The notes: generated by a model from the letters alone, not told the origin. A stretch of DNA of 64,000 nt from G963662985 sp963662985 (GCA_963662985.1 OY760067.1:744001-808000); one strand, 5' to 3'. Shown: positions 51,103 to 60,156, counted from the first letter of the stretch. Numbers and translations are program-made.

Positions 51103-52197
51103 ATGACCCCACCCATTGAAAACTATATCGATACACTACCGAATTCACATATTCGTGTGGGGCTCGCTCCTGTATTAAGCGCAATCCATTCTTTATTGTT
51201 GTTCGGTGAGTCAGACAACACTTCAGGACTCAGTTCTTGGGTGATGGAGACTCTCGAAAAAATGAGCGAACAAGAAAAAAACGACAACAATAAAATTATT
51301 TTTGGATTTTATAATGCGATTATTCCAGAAGAAAACTGGGAAAGCTTTCCTGCATATTTGGCACATTTGCAAGCAATGAACCCCGTCGCATTACGAGATA
51401 AAATGATTCTTGCTTATTTTAAATATGCAAAAATCAAAGGGGATCCAACCGAAAGAAAAATCGAAGAAGTGATCGCAAGCGAAGAAAGCTACCTCAACTT
51501 TCTCAACGCTGCTTTTGATGACTCAATTGTAGATGAGACCTTAGAACGTTGGGCATACCAATATGTGATTGATCCCCCGGCAATGAAAGCCATAATCATC
51601 AATCATCTCTCCCATATGTGGGATACTTACTTAAAGAGCTCTTGGGAAAAAGGGTTCGCAACTTTACAAAAATCTGTGGATTCATTCCAAGAGATTGATT
51701 TTAGTCAAATGGATAATATTGAAGCAGCAAAATTAATCACCGGGCGACAAGCTTTTAATGACCATTTTGAAAATCGCATCAAAAATGCCAAAGAGCTGCT
51801 GTTTGCCCCTTCTCTACACATCGGACCTTATTTAGGCAAATTTATGTTAGGTGAAACAGTGGGCATCTTTTTTGGAGCACGCACACCTGATAACATGGCC
51901 AGTGATAATCCTGAATTAAGTCAGATGGATTTATATGTACGCTTGAATGCGATTGCAGATGAAACTCGACTAAGCATTTTGAAATTTATTTCTGACAAGG
52001 GTGAAGCAAGTTCTGCGGACATCATTACTGCACTAGATTTGAGCCAATCTGCCACTTCACGTCACCTAACCCAATTGACCGCAATCGGATTTTTACAAGC
52101 ACATCGTGTAAACAGTGCGAAATATTATACTCTCCTAGACACAAGCATTCTACAAACACTGGAGACGTTCAAATCATTTTTAAATTTACCGCAATAA
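51103..52197 (+). CDS. Large ArsR-type transcriptional regulator
   Basis: 364 residues, more than three times the usual ArsR size. The C-terminal HTH (about 275-345) reads LNAIADETRLSILKFISDKGEASSADIITALDLSQSATSRHLTQLTAIGFLQAHRVNSAKYYTL, a clear ArsR/HTH_20 domain without the metal-binding CxC box. The N-terminal 270 residues are helical and of unknown function, so sensing may happen there. It is 18 bp after paralogue A, with paralogue B following in its own transcript. SD AGGAG. Confidence 0.85.
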   Translation: MTPPIENYIDTLPNSHIRVGLAPVLSAIHSLLLFGESDNTSGLSSWVMETLEKMSEQEKNDNNKIIFGFYNAIIPEENWESFPAYLAHLQAMNPVALRDKMILAYFKYAKIKGDPTERKIEEVIASEESYLNFLNAAFDDSIVDETLERWAYQYVIDPPAMKAIIINHLSHMWDTYLKSSWEKGFATLQKSVDSFQEIDFSQMDNIEAAKLITGRQAFNDHFENRIKNAKELLFAPSLHIGPYLGKFMLGETVGIFFGARTPDNMASDNPELSQMDLYVRLNAIADETRLSILKFISDKGEASSADIITALDLSQSATSRHLTQLTAIGFLQAHRVNSAKYYTLLDTSILQTLETFKSFLNLPQ

Positions 52198-52227
52198 ATT
52201 ACTTTTCTTTTGCATTTTTCGGTTTTC

Positions 52228-52256
52228 AAAAAAGAGCTTAATGGGGCTCTTTTTTG
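52228..52256 (+). terminator. Terminator after ArsR-type gene
   Basis: AAAAAAGAGC (52228-52237) and GCTCTTTTTT (52246-52255). Confidence 0.85.
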
Positions 52257-52323
52257 ATTAATCAAACTATTTTAATCTTCTGCTATCGTCTAAATCTTCT
52301 AATATCATTCTTATCCTAGCCTA

Positions 52324-52351
52324 TTGACAATGCCCCCAGTCTCCTTATACT
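52324..52351 (+). promoter_or_regulatory. Promoter of paralogue B
   Basis: TTGACA (52324-52329), 16 bp, TATACT (52346-52351). A GGATA...TATCC hairpin follows in the leader. The layout resembles that before paralogue A. Confidence 0.6.
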
Positions 52352-52437
52352 ATATGATTGTAAACGGATATTTTTTATCCATTTTACAGCAAAGAGTGAA
52401 TAAACATACCGACAAAAATTATGAAAGGATAATTTTA

Positions 52438-52659
52438 ATGAATAATTACTTGTTCGATGAAATCGCAATTCGCGACGAACAGCGCCAGCGAATTGCTGAA
52501 TCTGTCAGAAATGCTCGCGCAGCCCAAGAACAAAAGCCCCCTTTGCGCGTTCAATATTATCAACACCTTGCCAAATTAGGTGAATGGATGCAAGACACCG
52601 GAAACCAAATGAATGAAAAATTTGGCGCTTTGGCGAAGGACGAAAAAGAAAGTAAATAA
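52438..52659 (+). CDS. Small basic protein, paralogue B
   Basis: ATG 52438, AAAGGA before it; the longer upstream frame covers the promoter and is not coding. 73 residues, Arg/Gln/Glu-rich, helical. It shares the MNN-FDE start and spacing with paralogue A at 50860. The two lie on either side of the ArsR-type gene, each behind a TTGACA promoter and leader hairpin. Not recognised. Confidence 0.6.
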   Translation: MNNYLFDEIAIRDEQRQRIAESVRNARAAQEQKPPLRVQYYQHLAKLGEWMQDTGNQMNEKFGALAKDEKESK

Positions 52660-52675
52660 TTTTCACTAGTTCAAG

Positions 52676-52710
52676 AACCTCCTCTTTGTATAGAGGAGGT
52701 TTTTTTTTAT
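52676..52710 (+). terminator. Terminator after paralogue B
   Basis: AACCTCCTCT (52676-52685), TTGTAT, AGAGGAGGTT (52692-52701), then a long T run. Confidence 0.92.
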
Positions 52711-52742
52711 TTAAAACCCTCCTGAAAAAAATTTCAAAGCGC

Positions 52743-52778
52743 TTGCATATTTATGCGTAAATAAGGTATAACGTATAC
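52743..52778 (+). promoter_or_regulatory. Promoter and palindromes before SorC gene
   Basis: TTGCAT (52743-52748), 18 bp, TATAAC (52767-52772). The perfect palindrome GCATATTTATGC (52745-52756) and the imperfect GTATA-ACG-TATAC (52766-52778) are candidate autoregulatory sites. Confidence 0.55.
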
Positions 52779-52795
52779 AATCGATAGGAGTAAAA

Positions 52796-53758
52796 ATGAC
52801 CCGACCTACAAAAATTGAAGATGCCCTCAAAGCGGCTCGACTTTACTATTATCAAAATATGACTACCACAGCAATTGCGAAAGAACTTAACGTGTCTTCA
52901 TCCACCGTGTCACGTCTTATCAGCTTTGCCAGAGAAAGTGGTTTGGTACAGATACGAATCATGGATCCTACTGATGAACCCAATCGTTTGGCAAATGCTA
53001 TCACTGATCAATTTGAAATTCAAACCGTACACGTCGTTCCTGCTTCCGAAATAGCTGGAGAAAGCGAATGGTTGACACGGGTGGCAGGTTATACCGCTAA
53101 TTATTTAAATCGTATTTTTGACTCTAACAAAGTACTGGGAATCGCATGGGGCACCACGCTTTCTGCCATCGCCCATCAACTGCGTCGCAAGAATACTTTC
53201 AATGCGCATGTGGTGCAATTAAACGGTGCAGGCAACACCTTCTCAACAGGAATCGAATATGCCAGCCAAATCATCACACGCTTTGCTCACAATTTTCAGG
53301 CACGTGCGCATTTGTTCCCCGTACCCACGTTTTTTGACTACCCTACTACCAAACAAGCGATGTGGAAAGAAGGTAGCATAAAACGAATTTTAGATTTGCA
53401 ACACAAAGCAGATTACTTACTGTATAGCATTGGCACGGTCAACGCCGGCATCCCCAGCCATGTGTATAGTGGGGGGTATTTAAACCAAGCAGATTATCAA
53501 GAATTAGAACATCATCAAATTGCAGGGGATATCGCCACGGTATTCTTCCGCAAAGATGGTAGCTTTGACAGAATTCCGATTAATGAACGCGCGAGTGGTC
53601 CTAATTTGGAATTTTTCCGTCAAAAACATGGCATCTGTGTCGTGTCTGGGTTGGCAAAGGTAGATGGGCTACATGCCGCCTTGCGAGGTGGTTTGATGCG
53701 AGAATTAATTGTGGATGAACCCACTGCTAGGGCGTTGGTGGAAAAACTTAAGCAATAA
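52796..53758 (+). CDS. SorC-family sugar-sensing transcriptional regulator
   Basis: 320 residues. The N-terminal HTH (about 12-50: KAARLYYYQNMTTTAIAKELNVSSSTVSRLISFARESGLV) is followed by the sugar-phosphate-binding SorC domain (about 60-318, with LGIAWGTTLSAIA, GTVNAGIPSHVY, and GDIATVFFRKDG). SorC proteins sense phosphorylated sugars. Downstream, convergent, are gnd and gntK, so gluconate-type metabolism is a possible target, but the binding sites seen are only in its own promoter. Confidence 0.88.
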   Translation: MTRPTKIEDALKAARLYYYQNMTTTAIAKELNVSSSTVSRLISFARESGLVQIRIMDPTDEPNRLANAITDQFEIQTVHVVPASEIAGESEWLTRVAGYTANYLNRIFDSNKVLGIAWGTTLSAIAHQLRRKNTFNAHVVQLNGAGNTFSTGIEYASQIITRFAHNFQARAHLFPVPTFFDYPTTKQAMWKEGSIKRILDLQHKADYLLYSIGTVNAGIPSHVYSGGYLNQADYQELEHHQIAGDIATVFFRKDGSFDRIPINERASGPNLEFFRQKHGICVVSGLAKVDGLHAALRGGLMRELIVDEPTARALVEKLKQ

Positions 53759-53761
53759 CAA

Positions 53762-53792
53762 AAAAGCTCACTTTCATGAGCTTTTATTTTAA
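53762..53792. terminator. Bidirectional terminator between SorC gene and gnd
   Basis: AAAAGCTCA (53762-53770), loop CTTTCA, TGAGCTTTT (53777-53785), with A and T runs. Confidence 0.8.
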
Positions 53793-53808
53793 TTTCAACT
53801 GCTTTGGA

Positions 53809-55263
53809 TTAAGCATTGTAAGTGGTGGAGGTTACATCGCCACCTTCACCTGTCCAATCAGTGTGGAAAAATTGTCCACGCGGTTGGTCTGTGCGTTCGT
53901 AGGTGTGTGCTCCAAAATAGTCGCGTTGCGCTTGCAGCAAATTCGCCGGCAAACGTTCCCGACGATATCCATCATAGAAGGCCAAAGCGCTCGACATAGC
54001 TGGCACAGGGATACCTAATTCCACTGCTTTAGCCACCACTTTGCGCCAAGCTTGTTCAGCTTGGGTAACTTGGGCTTTGAAATAAGGCGCAAAGAGTAAG
54101 TTCTCTAAGTTTGGATTTGTGTCATAGGCTTCTTTAATTTTATCCAAAAATGCAGCGCGAATAATACAGCCTTCTCGCCATAACATCGCAATCGTGCCAT
54201 AGTCCAATTGCCAGCCATATTCTTGTACGGCGGATTTAAACAGCATATAGCCTTGCGTATAAGAAATAATCTTCGAAGCATAGAGTGCTTCACGAATGGC
54301 ATCTAAAAATTCTTGTTTATCGCCTGCATAGGGTTGAATCTCACTGCCTAAAATACCGGCTGCCACCACTCGTTCTTCTTTGAGAGCAGACAAGAAGCGT
54401 GCAAACACGGCTTCTCCGATCAAAGTTAAGGGTGAGCCTGCATCCAACGCCGCTGTTGCTGTCCACTTGCCAGTTCCTTTTTGTCCGGCGGTGTCGAGGA
54501 TTTTATCGAGCACATACTCCCTAGATTCATCTTGATAAGCCAAAATATCACTGGTAATCTCAATCAAATAGGAATCCAACTTTCCTTTATTCCATTCTGC
54601 AAAGGTAGTGCTCATCTCCTGATTACTCATCCCTAAACCATGTTTCATCAGGTCATAGGCTTCGTTAATCAATTGCATATCACCATATTCAATGCCATTA
54701 TGCACCATTTTAACAAAGTGCCCTGCACCTTCTGGCCCCAGCCATGCACAACATGCGGTGCCATCTGCCACCTTGGCTGAAGTATCTTGCAGAATATTTT
54801 TAATATGAGGCCACGCTTCAGCAGCCCCCCCCGGCATTATGGACGGGCCAAATCGAGCCCCTTCTTCACCACCAGAGACGCCTGCCCCAACAAATAAAAT
54901 GCCTTTTTCTTTCAATTCATTCATGCGTCTTGTGGAATCAGGAAAATGAGAGTTACCACCATCAATGATGATGTCGCCTTTTTCCAAATAAGGTACTAAC
55001 TGTGCAATCGTGGCATCTACTGGGGCACCAGCTTTGACCATCAACATCACTTTGCGAGGTTTTTCCAACAACCCCACCAATTCTTCAATACTATGTGCGC
55101 CTAAAATGTCGCGCCCTTTGGCTTCATTATCTATAAAATGATCTACCTTTGAAGTCGTACGGTTGAACACAGCCACGGTGTAGCCTTTGTCGTTCATATT
55201 AAGAACAAGGTTTTGCCCCATCACTGCCAAACCAATTAATCCAATATCTGCTTTCTTTGTCAT
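53809..55263 (-). CDS. gnd: 6-phosphogluconate dehydrogenase, decarboxylating
   Basis: 484 residues, full length. DIGLIGLAVMGQNLVLNMNDKGYTVAVFNRT (NADP loop), VDATIAQLVPYLEKGDIIIDGGNSHFPDS, VGAGVSGGEEGARFGPSIMPGG, and the C-terminal GQFFHTDWTGEG are all present. It makes ribulose 5-phosphate, CO2 and NADPH. It follows gntK by 9 bp on the same strand: together they turn gluconate into ribulose 5-phosphate. SD AAGGAG. Confidence 0.97.
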   Translation of the reverse strand: MTKKADIGLIGLAVMGQNLVLNMNDKGYTVAVFNRTTSKVDHFIDNEAKGRDILGAHSIEELVGLLEKPRKVMLMVKAGAPVDATIAQLVPYLEKGDIIIDGGNSHFPDSTRRMNELKEKGILFVGAGVSGGEEGARFGPSIMPGGAAEAWPHIKNILQDTSAKVADGTACCAWLGPEGAGHFVKMVHNGIEYGDMQLINEAYDLMKHGLGMSNQEMSTTFAEWNKGKLDSYLIEITSDILAYQDESREYVLDKILDTAGQKGTGKWTATAALDAGSPLTLIGEAVFARFLSALKEERVVAAGILGSEIQPYAGDKQEFLDAIREALYASKIISYTQGYMLFKSAVQEYGWQLDYGTIAMLWREGCIIRAAFLDKIKEAYDTNPNLENLLFAPYFKAQVTQAEQAWRKVVAKAVELGIPVPAMSSALAFYDGYRRERLPANLLQAQRDYFGAHTYERTDQPRGQFFHTDWTGEGGDVTSTTYNA

Positions 55264-55272
55264 CCGAACTCC

Positions 55273-55767
55273 TTAAATCAATCCTAGTGATTGTAATATT
55301 TCTTCTACAATGTTTGCTACAGGTTGGTCAACGGAAACTGACCAAGCATCTGCTGGTACTTCCAAGGTAGCAAACTGACTTTCCAACATATTCGCTTGCA
55401 TATAATGAGCGCTGCGTTTACGCATACGATCGGCGATAAGTTGGAAATCCCCTGCTAAATGAACAAACATCACTTCAGGGTTATTCTTACACAATATCTC
55501 TCGATAAGAGGCTTTCAATGCAGAACATGCTAACACAATCGAATTGCCTTGTGAAATTTGGGTATGAATCAATTTTTGCAAGGTCTCTAACCAAGGAATG
55601 CGGTCCGCATCATTAAGTGGAGTGCCTTGTGCCATCTTTTGCACATTTTGTGGAGGATGAAAATCATCTCCATCAAAAAACTGCCACCCTACCCTTTGGG
55701 CAAGCTCACTGCCTACACTTGTTTTTCCGCTGCCGGAAACACCCATCACCACAATTGCTTTGTTCAT
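55273..55767 (-). CDS. gntK: Gluconokinase
   Basis: 164 residues, GntK type: MGVSGSGKTSVGSEL (P-loop, about 8-22), FFDGDDFHPPQNVQKMAQGTPLNDADRIPWL (about 30-60), CSALKASYREIL. Makes 6-phosphogluconate from gluconate and ATP. First gene of the gntK-gnd operon; the product is the substrate of gnd. Confidence 0.95.
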   Translation of the reverse strand: MNKAIVVMGVSGSGKTSVGSELAQRVGWQFFDGDDFHPPQNVQKMAQGTPLNDADRIPWLETLQKLIHTQISQGNSIVLACSALKASYREILCKNNPEVMFVHLAGDFQLIADRMRKRSAHYMQANMLESQFATLEVPADAWSVSVDQPVANIVEEILQSLGLI

Positions 55768-55826
55768 TTTAGTCTCAATTATTAGTCTATCCTTTAAGTA
55801 TATCTCTTACATATCAGAAATCTATC

Positions 55827-55853
55827 AAAAAAGCACTGTTAGCAGTGCTTTTG
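55827..55853. terminator. Terminator before gntK
   Basis: AAAAGCACTG (55829-55838), TTAG, CAGTGCTTTT (55843-55852). It serves the small gene at 55883 on the minus strand. Confidence 0.8.
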
Positions 55854-55882
55854 ATGATCTAATTTTTTATTAAAATAATTGC

Positions 55883-56047
55883 TTATTGATTAAAGGATTT
55901 GTTCGAATTTTGTTTTGAAAATTCAATTAATTTATTGCTAGCTTGGCGTTCTTGTACAATTTGGTCATGCATTTTGCGACGATCTTCAAATGTATCTGTA
56001 GGTTTGTATTCAGTATGGTTTATTTTGCGCATTAATGGGTTATTCAT
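55883..56047 (-). CDS. Small basic hypothetical protein
   Basis: I choose ATG 56047 (GAGAGG before it). 54 residues, rich in Asn, Lys, Gln, Arg; a helix in MRKINHTEYKPTDTFEDRRKMHDQIVQERQ. Not recognised. Its own SD and terminator support a real gene. Confidence 0.45.
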   Translation of the reverse strand: MNNPLMRKINHTEYKPTDTFEDRRKMHDQIVQERQASNKLIEFSKQNSNKSFNQ

Positions 56048-56256
56048 CCGCTCATCCTCTCTCTTCTTCTTTTGCTGAGTGTGTCGCCAAAAGCAACACA
56101 TTTATTATAATTTTTTTTTATTTTTAGACGTCATTTTTTAAGGCACAAAATCTTTACAATGAAAAATTTTAAGATTTCTTCTCAAAGATGTAAGAACATA
56201 ATGCAAGATGGGTCTATAGGGTGAACGAAATTATAAAAATTAATTGGAGGTATCAA

Positions 56257-56466
56257 ATGAAAGCTAAACAAAATATGGGGTCTTTAGACCGAATTCTTCG
56301 CCTTTTGGCTGTTGTTGTAATCGCAGTACTGTATTTCACTGGTGTTATTAGTGGCACACTTGCTTTGATTTTAGGAATTGTGGCAGTTATCTTTTTGCTC
56401 ACAAGCATCGTGGCAGTTTGCCCACTTTATATTCCTTTCAAGCTAGACACTCGCAAGAAAGAATAA
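56257..56466 (+). CDS. DUF2892 (YgaP-like) inner membrane protein
   Basis: ATG 56257 with GGAGG before it. 69 residues: KQNMGSLDRILRLLAVVVIAVLYFTGVISGTLALILGIVAVIFLLTSIVAVCPLYIPF, the two-helix DUF2892 domain with its MGxxDRxxR start and CPLY end. It is often linked to a rhodanese; here it stands alone. Confidence 0.85.
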   Translation: MKAKQNMGSLDRILRLLAVVVIAVLYFTGVISGTLALILGIVAVIFLLTSIVAVCPLYIPFKLDTRKKE

Positions 56467-56480
56467 ATAAAATCTTCTCA

Positions 56481-56508
56481 AAAAAAGGACGGAACACCGT
56501 CCTTTTTT
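56481..56508 (+). terminator. Terminator after DUF2892 gene
   Basis: AAAAAAGGACGG (56481-56492), AACA, CCGTCCTTTTTT (56497-56508). Confidence 0.92.
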
Positions 56509-56540
56509 CAATTTAATGAATAACGTTTTTGGAGAAAATT

Positions 56541-56753
56541 ATGACCTCAAAAGAAGCATTTGACACGATCAATCGAGAAATTGAAAAATATTATTGTAAA
56601 TTGATCTTTGCCGATGGCAAAATTCAATTAGTTAATTTTGTGCCACCAAAAACGGTGAAAGTGATCCATATTTATCCTGAGTTTCCTAAATTAAGTGTGG
56701 TTCGTCAACACATCATCGCTTTTGAGAAAGACGGATTGTTAGAAACTCCTTAA
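56541..56753 (+). CDS. Small hypothetical protein
   Basis: ATG 56541 with GGAG before it. 70 residues, alpha/beta, soluble: MTSKEAFDTINREIEKYYCKLIFADGKIQLVNFVPPKTVKVIHIYPEFPKLSVVR. Not recognised. It lies between the DUF2892 gene and the MFS gene, 50 bp before the latter on the same strand. Confidence 0.5.
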   Translation: MTSKEAFDTINREIEKYYCKLIFADGKIQLVNFVPPKTVKVIHIYPEFPKLSVVRQHIIAFEKDGLLETP

Positions 56754-56805
56754 GAGTGACTTTTCATCCATTACAATTCATTAAAAATCAAAAAAACAGG
56801 AAGGT

Positions 56806-57990
56806 ATGATGAAAAACAAACCTTTATTTGCAATTTTTTTAATCATTTTTATTAACATGTTGGGCTTTGGGTTGATCCTTCCCTTATTGCCCTATTATGC
56901 AGAAGGATTTGGCGCAAGTGACACTGTCATTGGTCTTTTAGTGGCAGTTTATGCAGCAGGTCAGTTTTTTGGGGCCCCTATTTTAGGACAGTTATCCGAT
57001 CAGTATGGTCGGCGCCCGATTTTGCTCATCAGCATTTTGGGAACTCTCATTGGGTTTGTGATCTTAGGATTTGCCAACACTTTATGGTTATTGTTCTTGT
57101 CAAGAATTATTGATGGGCTGACAGGTGGCAACATTAGTGTTGCTCGTGCCTATATTTCTGATGTGACCACAGATGAAGATCGTGCTAAAGGCCTAGGTGT
57201 GATTGGCGCTGGCTTTGGGCTAGGATTTATCATCGGTCCCGCCACAGGTGGAATCTTGAGCCAATGGGGCTTTGCTTTGCCAGCTTTTGTGGCGGCTGGG
57301 CTCACTCTGTTAAATTTGGTCTTAGTTTTCTTATGGCTACAAGAATCATTACCTGTTGAAGAACGAAAAAAAACAACCTCAAAAAAACCTTTATTCTCCT
57401 TCAATGCATTAGGAGCCGCTCTGAAACGGCCTTATGTTGGGACCTTGTTAGTCACTCGATTTATTTTTGGAATATCGTTTTCTATTTTTGAAAGTATCTT
57501 TTCTCTTTACGCACTCCGTAAATTTAATTTAAGTGCTGAACAAACAGGTTTAGTACTCACTTATGTGGGTGTGCTAACCGTAATCGTACAAGGGAGTCTA
57601 ATGGGACGCATCACCAAACGATTCTCTGAAAAAGGGTTGATTATCAGCAGTATTGCCATTATGGCGATTGCCTTGGTCGGCTGGGGTTTGGCACCCACGT
57701 TGCCCATTTTGTTAATCGTTTTAGCACCCATTGCTTACGCCGGCGGTGTGTTGACAACTGTGATCCCAAGCACCCTCTCCAAATCTGTGGAAGATAAAAA
57801 TGTAGGAGAGATTTTAGGGGTGTCTGCCTCTACGGAAAGCTTGACACGAGTGATCGCGCCATCTTTAGGGGGGGTGCTACTAGGCAAATTAAGTACCGCT
57901 GCCCCTGGTGTGTTTAGTGGGATTTTATTAGTCTTGCTTTTGATATATGTTTGGGTCCGATTCCGTAAACTAGAAACCGACCAAGCCTAA
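56806..57990 (+). CDS. MFS drug/metabolite efflux protein (TetA-like)
   Basis: 394 residues, 12 helices. N-terminal FGLILPLLPYYAEGFGAS, loop GQLSDQYGRRPIL (about 62-75), motif C-like LGVIGAGFGLGFIIGPATGG (about 130-149) and the second-half GRITKRFSEKG are the hallmarks of 12-TM drug/H+ antiporters of the TetA group. The exported compound is not predictable. A strong terminator follows. Confidence 0.88.
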   Translation: MMKNKPLFAIFLIIFINMLGFGLILPLLPYYAEGFGASDTVIGLLVAVYAAGQFFGAPILGQLSDQYGRRPILLISILGTLIGFVILGFANTLWLLFLSRIIDGLTGGNISVARAYISDVTTDEDRAKGLGVIGAGFGLGFIIGPATGGILSQWGFALPAFVAAGLTLLNLVLVFLWLQESLPVEERKKTTSKKPLFSFNALGAALKRPYVGTLLVTRFIFGISFSIFESIFSLYALRKFNLSAEQTGLVLTYVGVLTVIVQGSLMGRITKRFSEKGLIISSIAIMAIALVGWGLAPTLPILLIVLAPIAYAGGVLTTVIPSTLSKSVEDKNVGEILGVSASTESLTRVIAPSLGGVLLGKLSTAAPGVFSGILLVLLLIYVWVRFRKLETDQA

Positions 57991-58008
57991 AAAATCATCG
58001 CTTAATTT

Positions 58009-58040
58009 AAAAGAGCTCCTATCATGTGAGCTCTTTTTTT
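58009..58040 (+). terminator. Terminator after MFS gene
   Basis: AAAAGAGCTC (58009-58018) and GAGCTCTTTT (58028-58037). Confidence 0.9.
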
Positions 58041-58415
58041 GATTAATACCATTATTCTATTCTTTTAGATCTTGATAACGATAATAATGAATTGGCAGAA
58101 CAGCAATCACTAACTGGAAGACTAAAATGTTGATTTGTTCGACTCCTCCAAGAATCTAAAGTTGATTTACAATCACGATTCTAGTAGGTGTACCTAAATA
58201 AAAAAATTTGCCAAAGATTTTTTTATTCTATTTTCTTTCTCTTTTTATTTAATAGGGCTTAAGAATTTAATTAATCTTTTATAAAGCAAAATTAATATCT
58301 TTTTACTCTCATTTGACTTTTTCATTTTTATTATTGTACTATTTATATAGATTGACGTGAATAAATATTAACAAGAAGTTGTCTTTTTTATAAATGCTAC
58401 CTCAAGGAGAAAGAA
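58041..58415. other. AT-rich intergenic region without a recognised gene
   Basis: About 375 bp, mostly A/T. It has no reading frame of note, no clear promoter and no tRNA that folds. A segment near 58138 (GTTCGACTCC) looks like a tRNA T-loop, but no cloverleaf can be built around it. Confidence 0.6.
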
Positions 58416-58667
58416 ATGAAATATGTGCCTACCTACGTAGAGTTGCATGAACAATTGAAACAAGAAATAATTGAAAAAAATCTCTCCCCTGACACACCCT
58501 TGTATATTCATCGCGCCCCCACAAAAGCTTATGATAACTACACCCCCATCATCTTGTATAAACTGAACCCAAGCGCCGTTTGCATTGAATGTGAACAAAT
58601 GACCGTGGCAAAATTGCTGCGTGAACTTGAATTTCACATGCAATACTACAAACAAGTTTCAGAATAA
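58416..58667 (+). CDS. Small hypothetical protein with CxxC
   Basis: ATG 58416 after AAGGAG. 83 residues, charged, with CIEC near residue 62. The start KYVPTYVELHEQLKQEII is a helix; PDTPLYIHRAP and NPSAVCIECEQMTVAKLLRELEFHMQYY follow. Not recognised. It precedes the TetR gene by 116 bp. Confidence 0.5.
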   Translation: MKYVPTYVELHEQLKQEIIEKNLSPDTPLYIHRAPTKAYDNYTPIILYKLNPSAVCIECEQMTVAKLLRELEFHMQYYKQVSE

Positions 58668-58717
58668 TTTTTTTCACTATTCCAAATATTTCTTTTTTCC
58701 CGCGAAGCTTAATCAGC

Positions 58718-58762
58718 TTGGCATAATTTTGTTTAAGTGATATTATTTATAACGAACGTTCG
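58718..58762 (+). promoter_or_regulatory. TetR promoter and operator
   Basis: TTGGCA (58718-58723), 17 bp, TATTAT (58741-58746), then the palindrome CGAACGTTCG (58753-58762) at the start site. Confidence 0.8.
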
Positions 58763-58783
58763 AAATAAATAAGGAGCAGTTAA

Positions 58784-59347
58784 ATGCCAAAAATTATTGA
58801 TCATCAAGCTTATCGCCTGACTCTCTTAGAAAGAGCCCGCGTATTATTTGCAGAAAAAGGGTATGCAGAAACTTCTATGCGTCAAATCGCCGAAGCCTTA
58901 GAAGTATCCACCGGCACCCTCTATCACTATTTTCCTAATAAAGAAGAACTTTTCAAACAACTCTTTTTATCGATCAGCCAGCGCGATGTATCTGAATTTT
59001 TAGCTATGGCACAAGAAACTTCTTCTCTAGAAGAAAGAATCGATTTAATCTTTGCTTTTGTGGAATCAAACGAAACTGAAATCTATCAATTTATGCCACT
59101 TACTTTTGACTACTTACGCATCCATCAACAAAACTCCCCCGAGGAATTTATCCAACGATCAATCGAAGAATATCGCAATGCAATCATCACTCTCACACAA
59201 TTACCAGCAGATCTTGGATTAGTGGTGTATAGCACCTTAGAAGGGTTGATCTTGCAACGTTTTCTCACGCCCGGCAAAGTAGACTTAACTGCTTCACTCG
59301 CATTACTTAAAAAAATGATATTAAACACAATTGAAACAACAAATTAA
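58784..59347 (+). CDS. TetR-family repressor
   Basis: 187 residues; HTH about 9-55 (YRLTLLERARVLFAEKGYAETSMRQIAEALEVSTGTLYHYFPNKEELFKQLF) is standard. It precedes the DUF1295 gene by 12 bp. Its promoter has the palindrome CGAACGTTCG, and a 14-bp perfect version lies before the minus-strand lipoprotein gene at 60858. So it probably represses both operons. Confidence 0.92.
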   Translation: MPKIIDHQAYRLTLLERARVLFAEKGYAETSMRQIAEALEVSTGTLYHYFPNKEELFKQLFLSISQRDVSEFLAMAQETSSLEERIDLIFAFVESNETEIYQFMPLTFDYLRIHQQNSPEEFIQRSIEEYRNAIITLTQLPADLGLVVYSTLEGLILQRFLTPGKVDLTASLALLKKMILNTIETTN

Positions 59348-59359
59348 AAGGAATAAAAC

Positions 59360-60088
59360 ATGAATTCTCAAACCTCACAGACACAAGCTGGCGTAGATCG
59401 CAGTCACGGGCGCTCATTTGCTGAAAAATTGACTTTTGCCAGTGGACATTTTCTGCTGGTACTCCTCAGCGCTTGGCTAACTTTTTTTAATGGTCTTTCT
59501 CACATCGGCGCATTATTTGGAAAATCATGGGCAATGGCAGACCCAATCCGTGCAAAGTTAATCTTTGCAGCAATCGCACTCTATTTTCTACGACACATGA
59601 TTACCTTGTTCGTGCTATTAAAACGCAAGATAGTGTGGTCAGAAGCATTGGGGCTCTTGGCCTATTTTGCTTTCTTTGAACTTGGCATTTTACTCCTCGG
59701 TGGAGGAGCTTTCCGAAATCATAGTATTCCGCTCAATTGGCTTGATATTCTTGCAGGAATTCTGATTGTAATCGGCTCCTTTATCAATAGCTTCTCGGAG
59801 TTACAACGGCATTGGTGGAAACAAGATCCTTCCCACAAAGGCAAACTTTATACAGAAGGATTATTTCACTACGCCATGCATATCAATTATTTTGGAGATG
59901 TCGTGTTGTTCACTGGCTGGGTCTTGCTCACGCATAATCCGTGGACTTTGCTTTTGCCAATTTCAATTGCACTCCAATTTATCTATTTCCACATCCCTGG
60001 CTTAGACAGCTACCTTGCCGACCATTATGGAGATGCATTTGATGAATATGCAAAGAAAACGAAAAAACTATTCCCCTTTATTTACTAG
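59360..60088 (+). CDS. DUF1295 / steroid 5-alpha-reductase-like membrane protein
   Basis: 242 residues. Six or so helices. The C-terminal part LDILAGILIVIGSFINSFSELQRHWWKQDP...KGKLYTEGLFHYAMHINYFGDVVLFTGWVLL...YLADHYGDAFDEYAKKTKKLFPFIY fits the DUF1295 / ICMT-like fold. These are membrane oxidoreductases or methyltransferases of lipid-like substrates. It is encoded 12 bp after TetR, which should regulate it. Confidence 0.8.
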   Translation: MNSQTSQTQAGVDRSHGRSFAEKLTFASGHFLLVLLSAWLTFFNGLSHIGALFGKSWAMADPIRAKLIFAAIALYFLRHMITLFVLLKRKIVWSEALGLLAYFAFFELGILLLGGGAFRNHSIPLNWLDILAGILIVIGSFINSFSELQRHWWKQDPSHKGKLYTEGLFHYAMHINYFGDVVLFTGWVLLTHNPWTLLLPISIALQFIYFHIPGLDSYLADHYGDAFDEYAKKTKKLFPFIY

Positions 60089-60108
60089 AATAAGTTTCTC
60101 TTAAATAA

Positions 60109-60140
60109 AAAACACAGGTGCCAAGGCATCTGTGTTTTAT
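60109..60140. terminator. Terminator between convergent genes
   Basis: AAAACACAGGTGCC (60109-60122), AA, GGCATCTGTGTTTT (60125-60138), with one G-U pair; very small loop. Confidence 0.82.
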
Positions 60141-60156
60141 TTTAAAATTCACAAGT

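Noticed and set aside
58130..58160. tRNA or tRNA fragment (GTTCGACTCC T-loop look-alike)
   Set aside because: No acceptor or D arm can be built; not enough for a gene or an attachment site claim.
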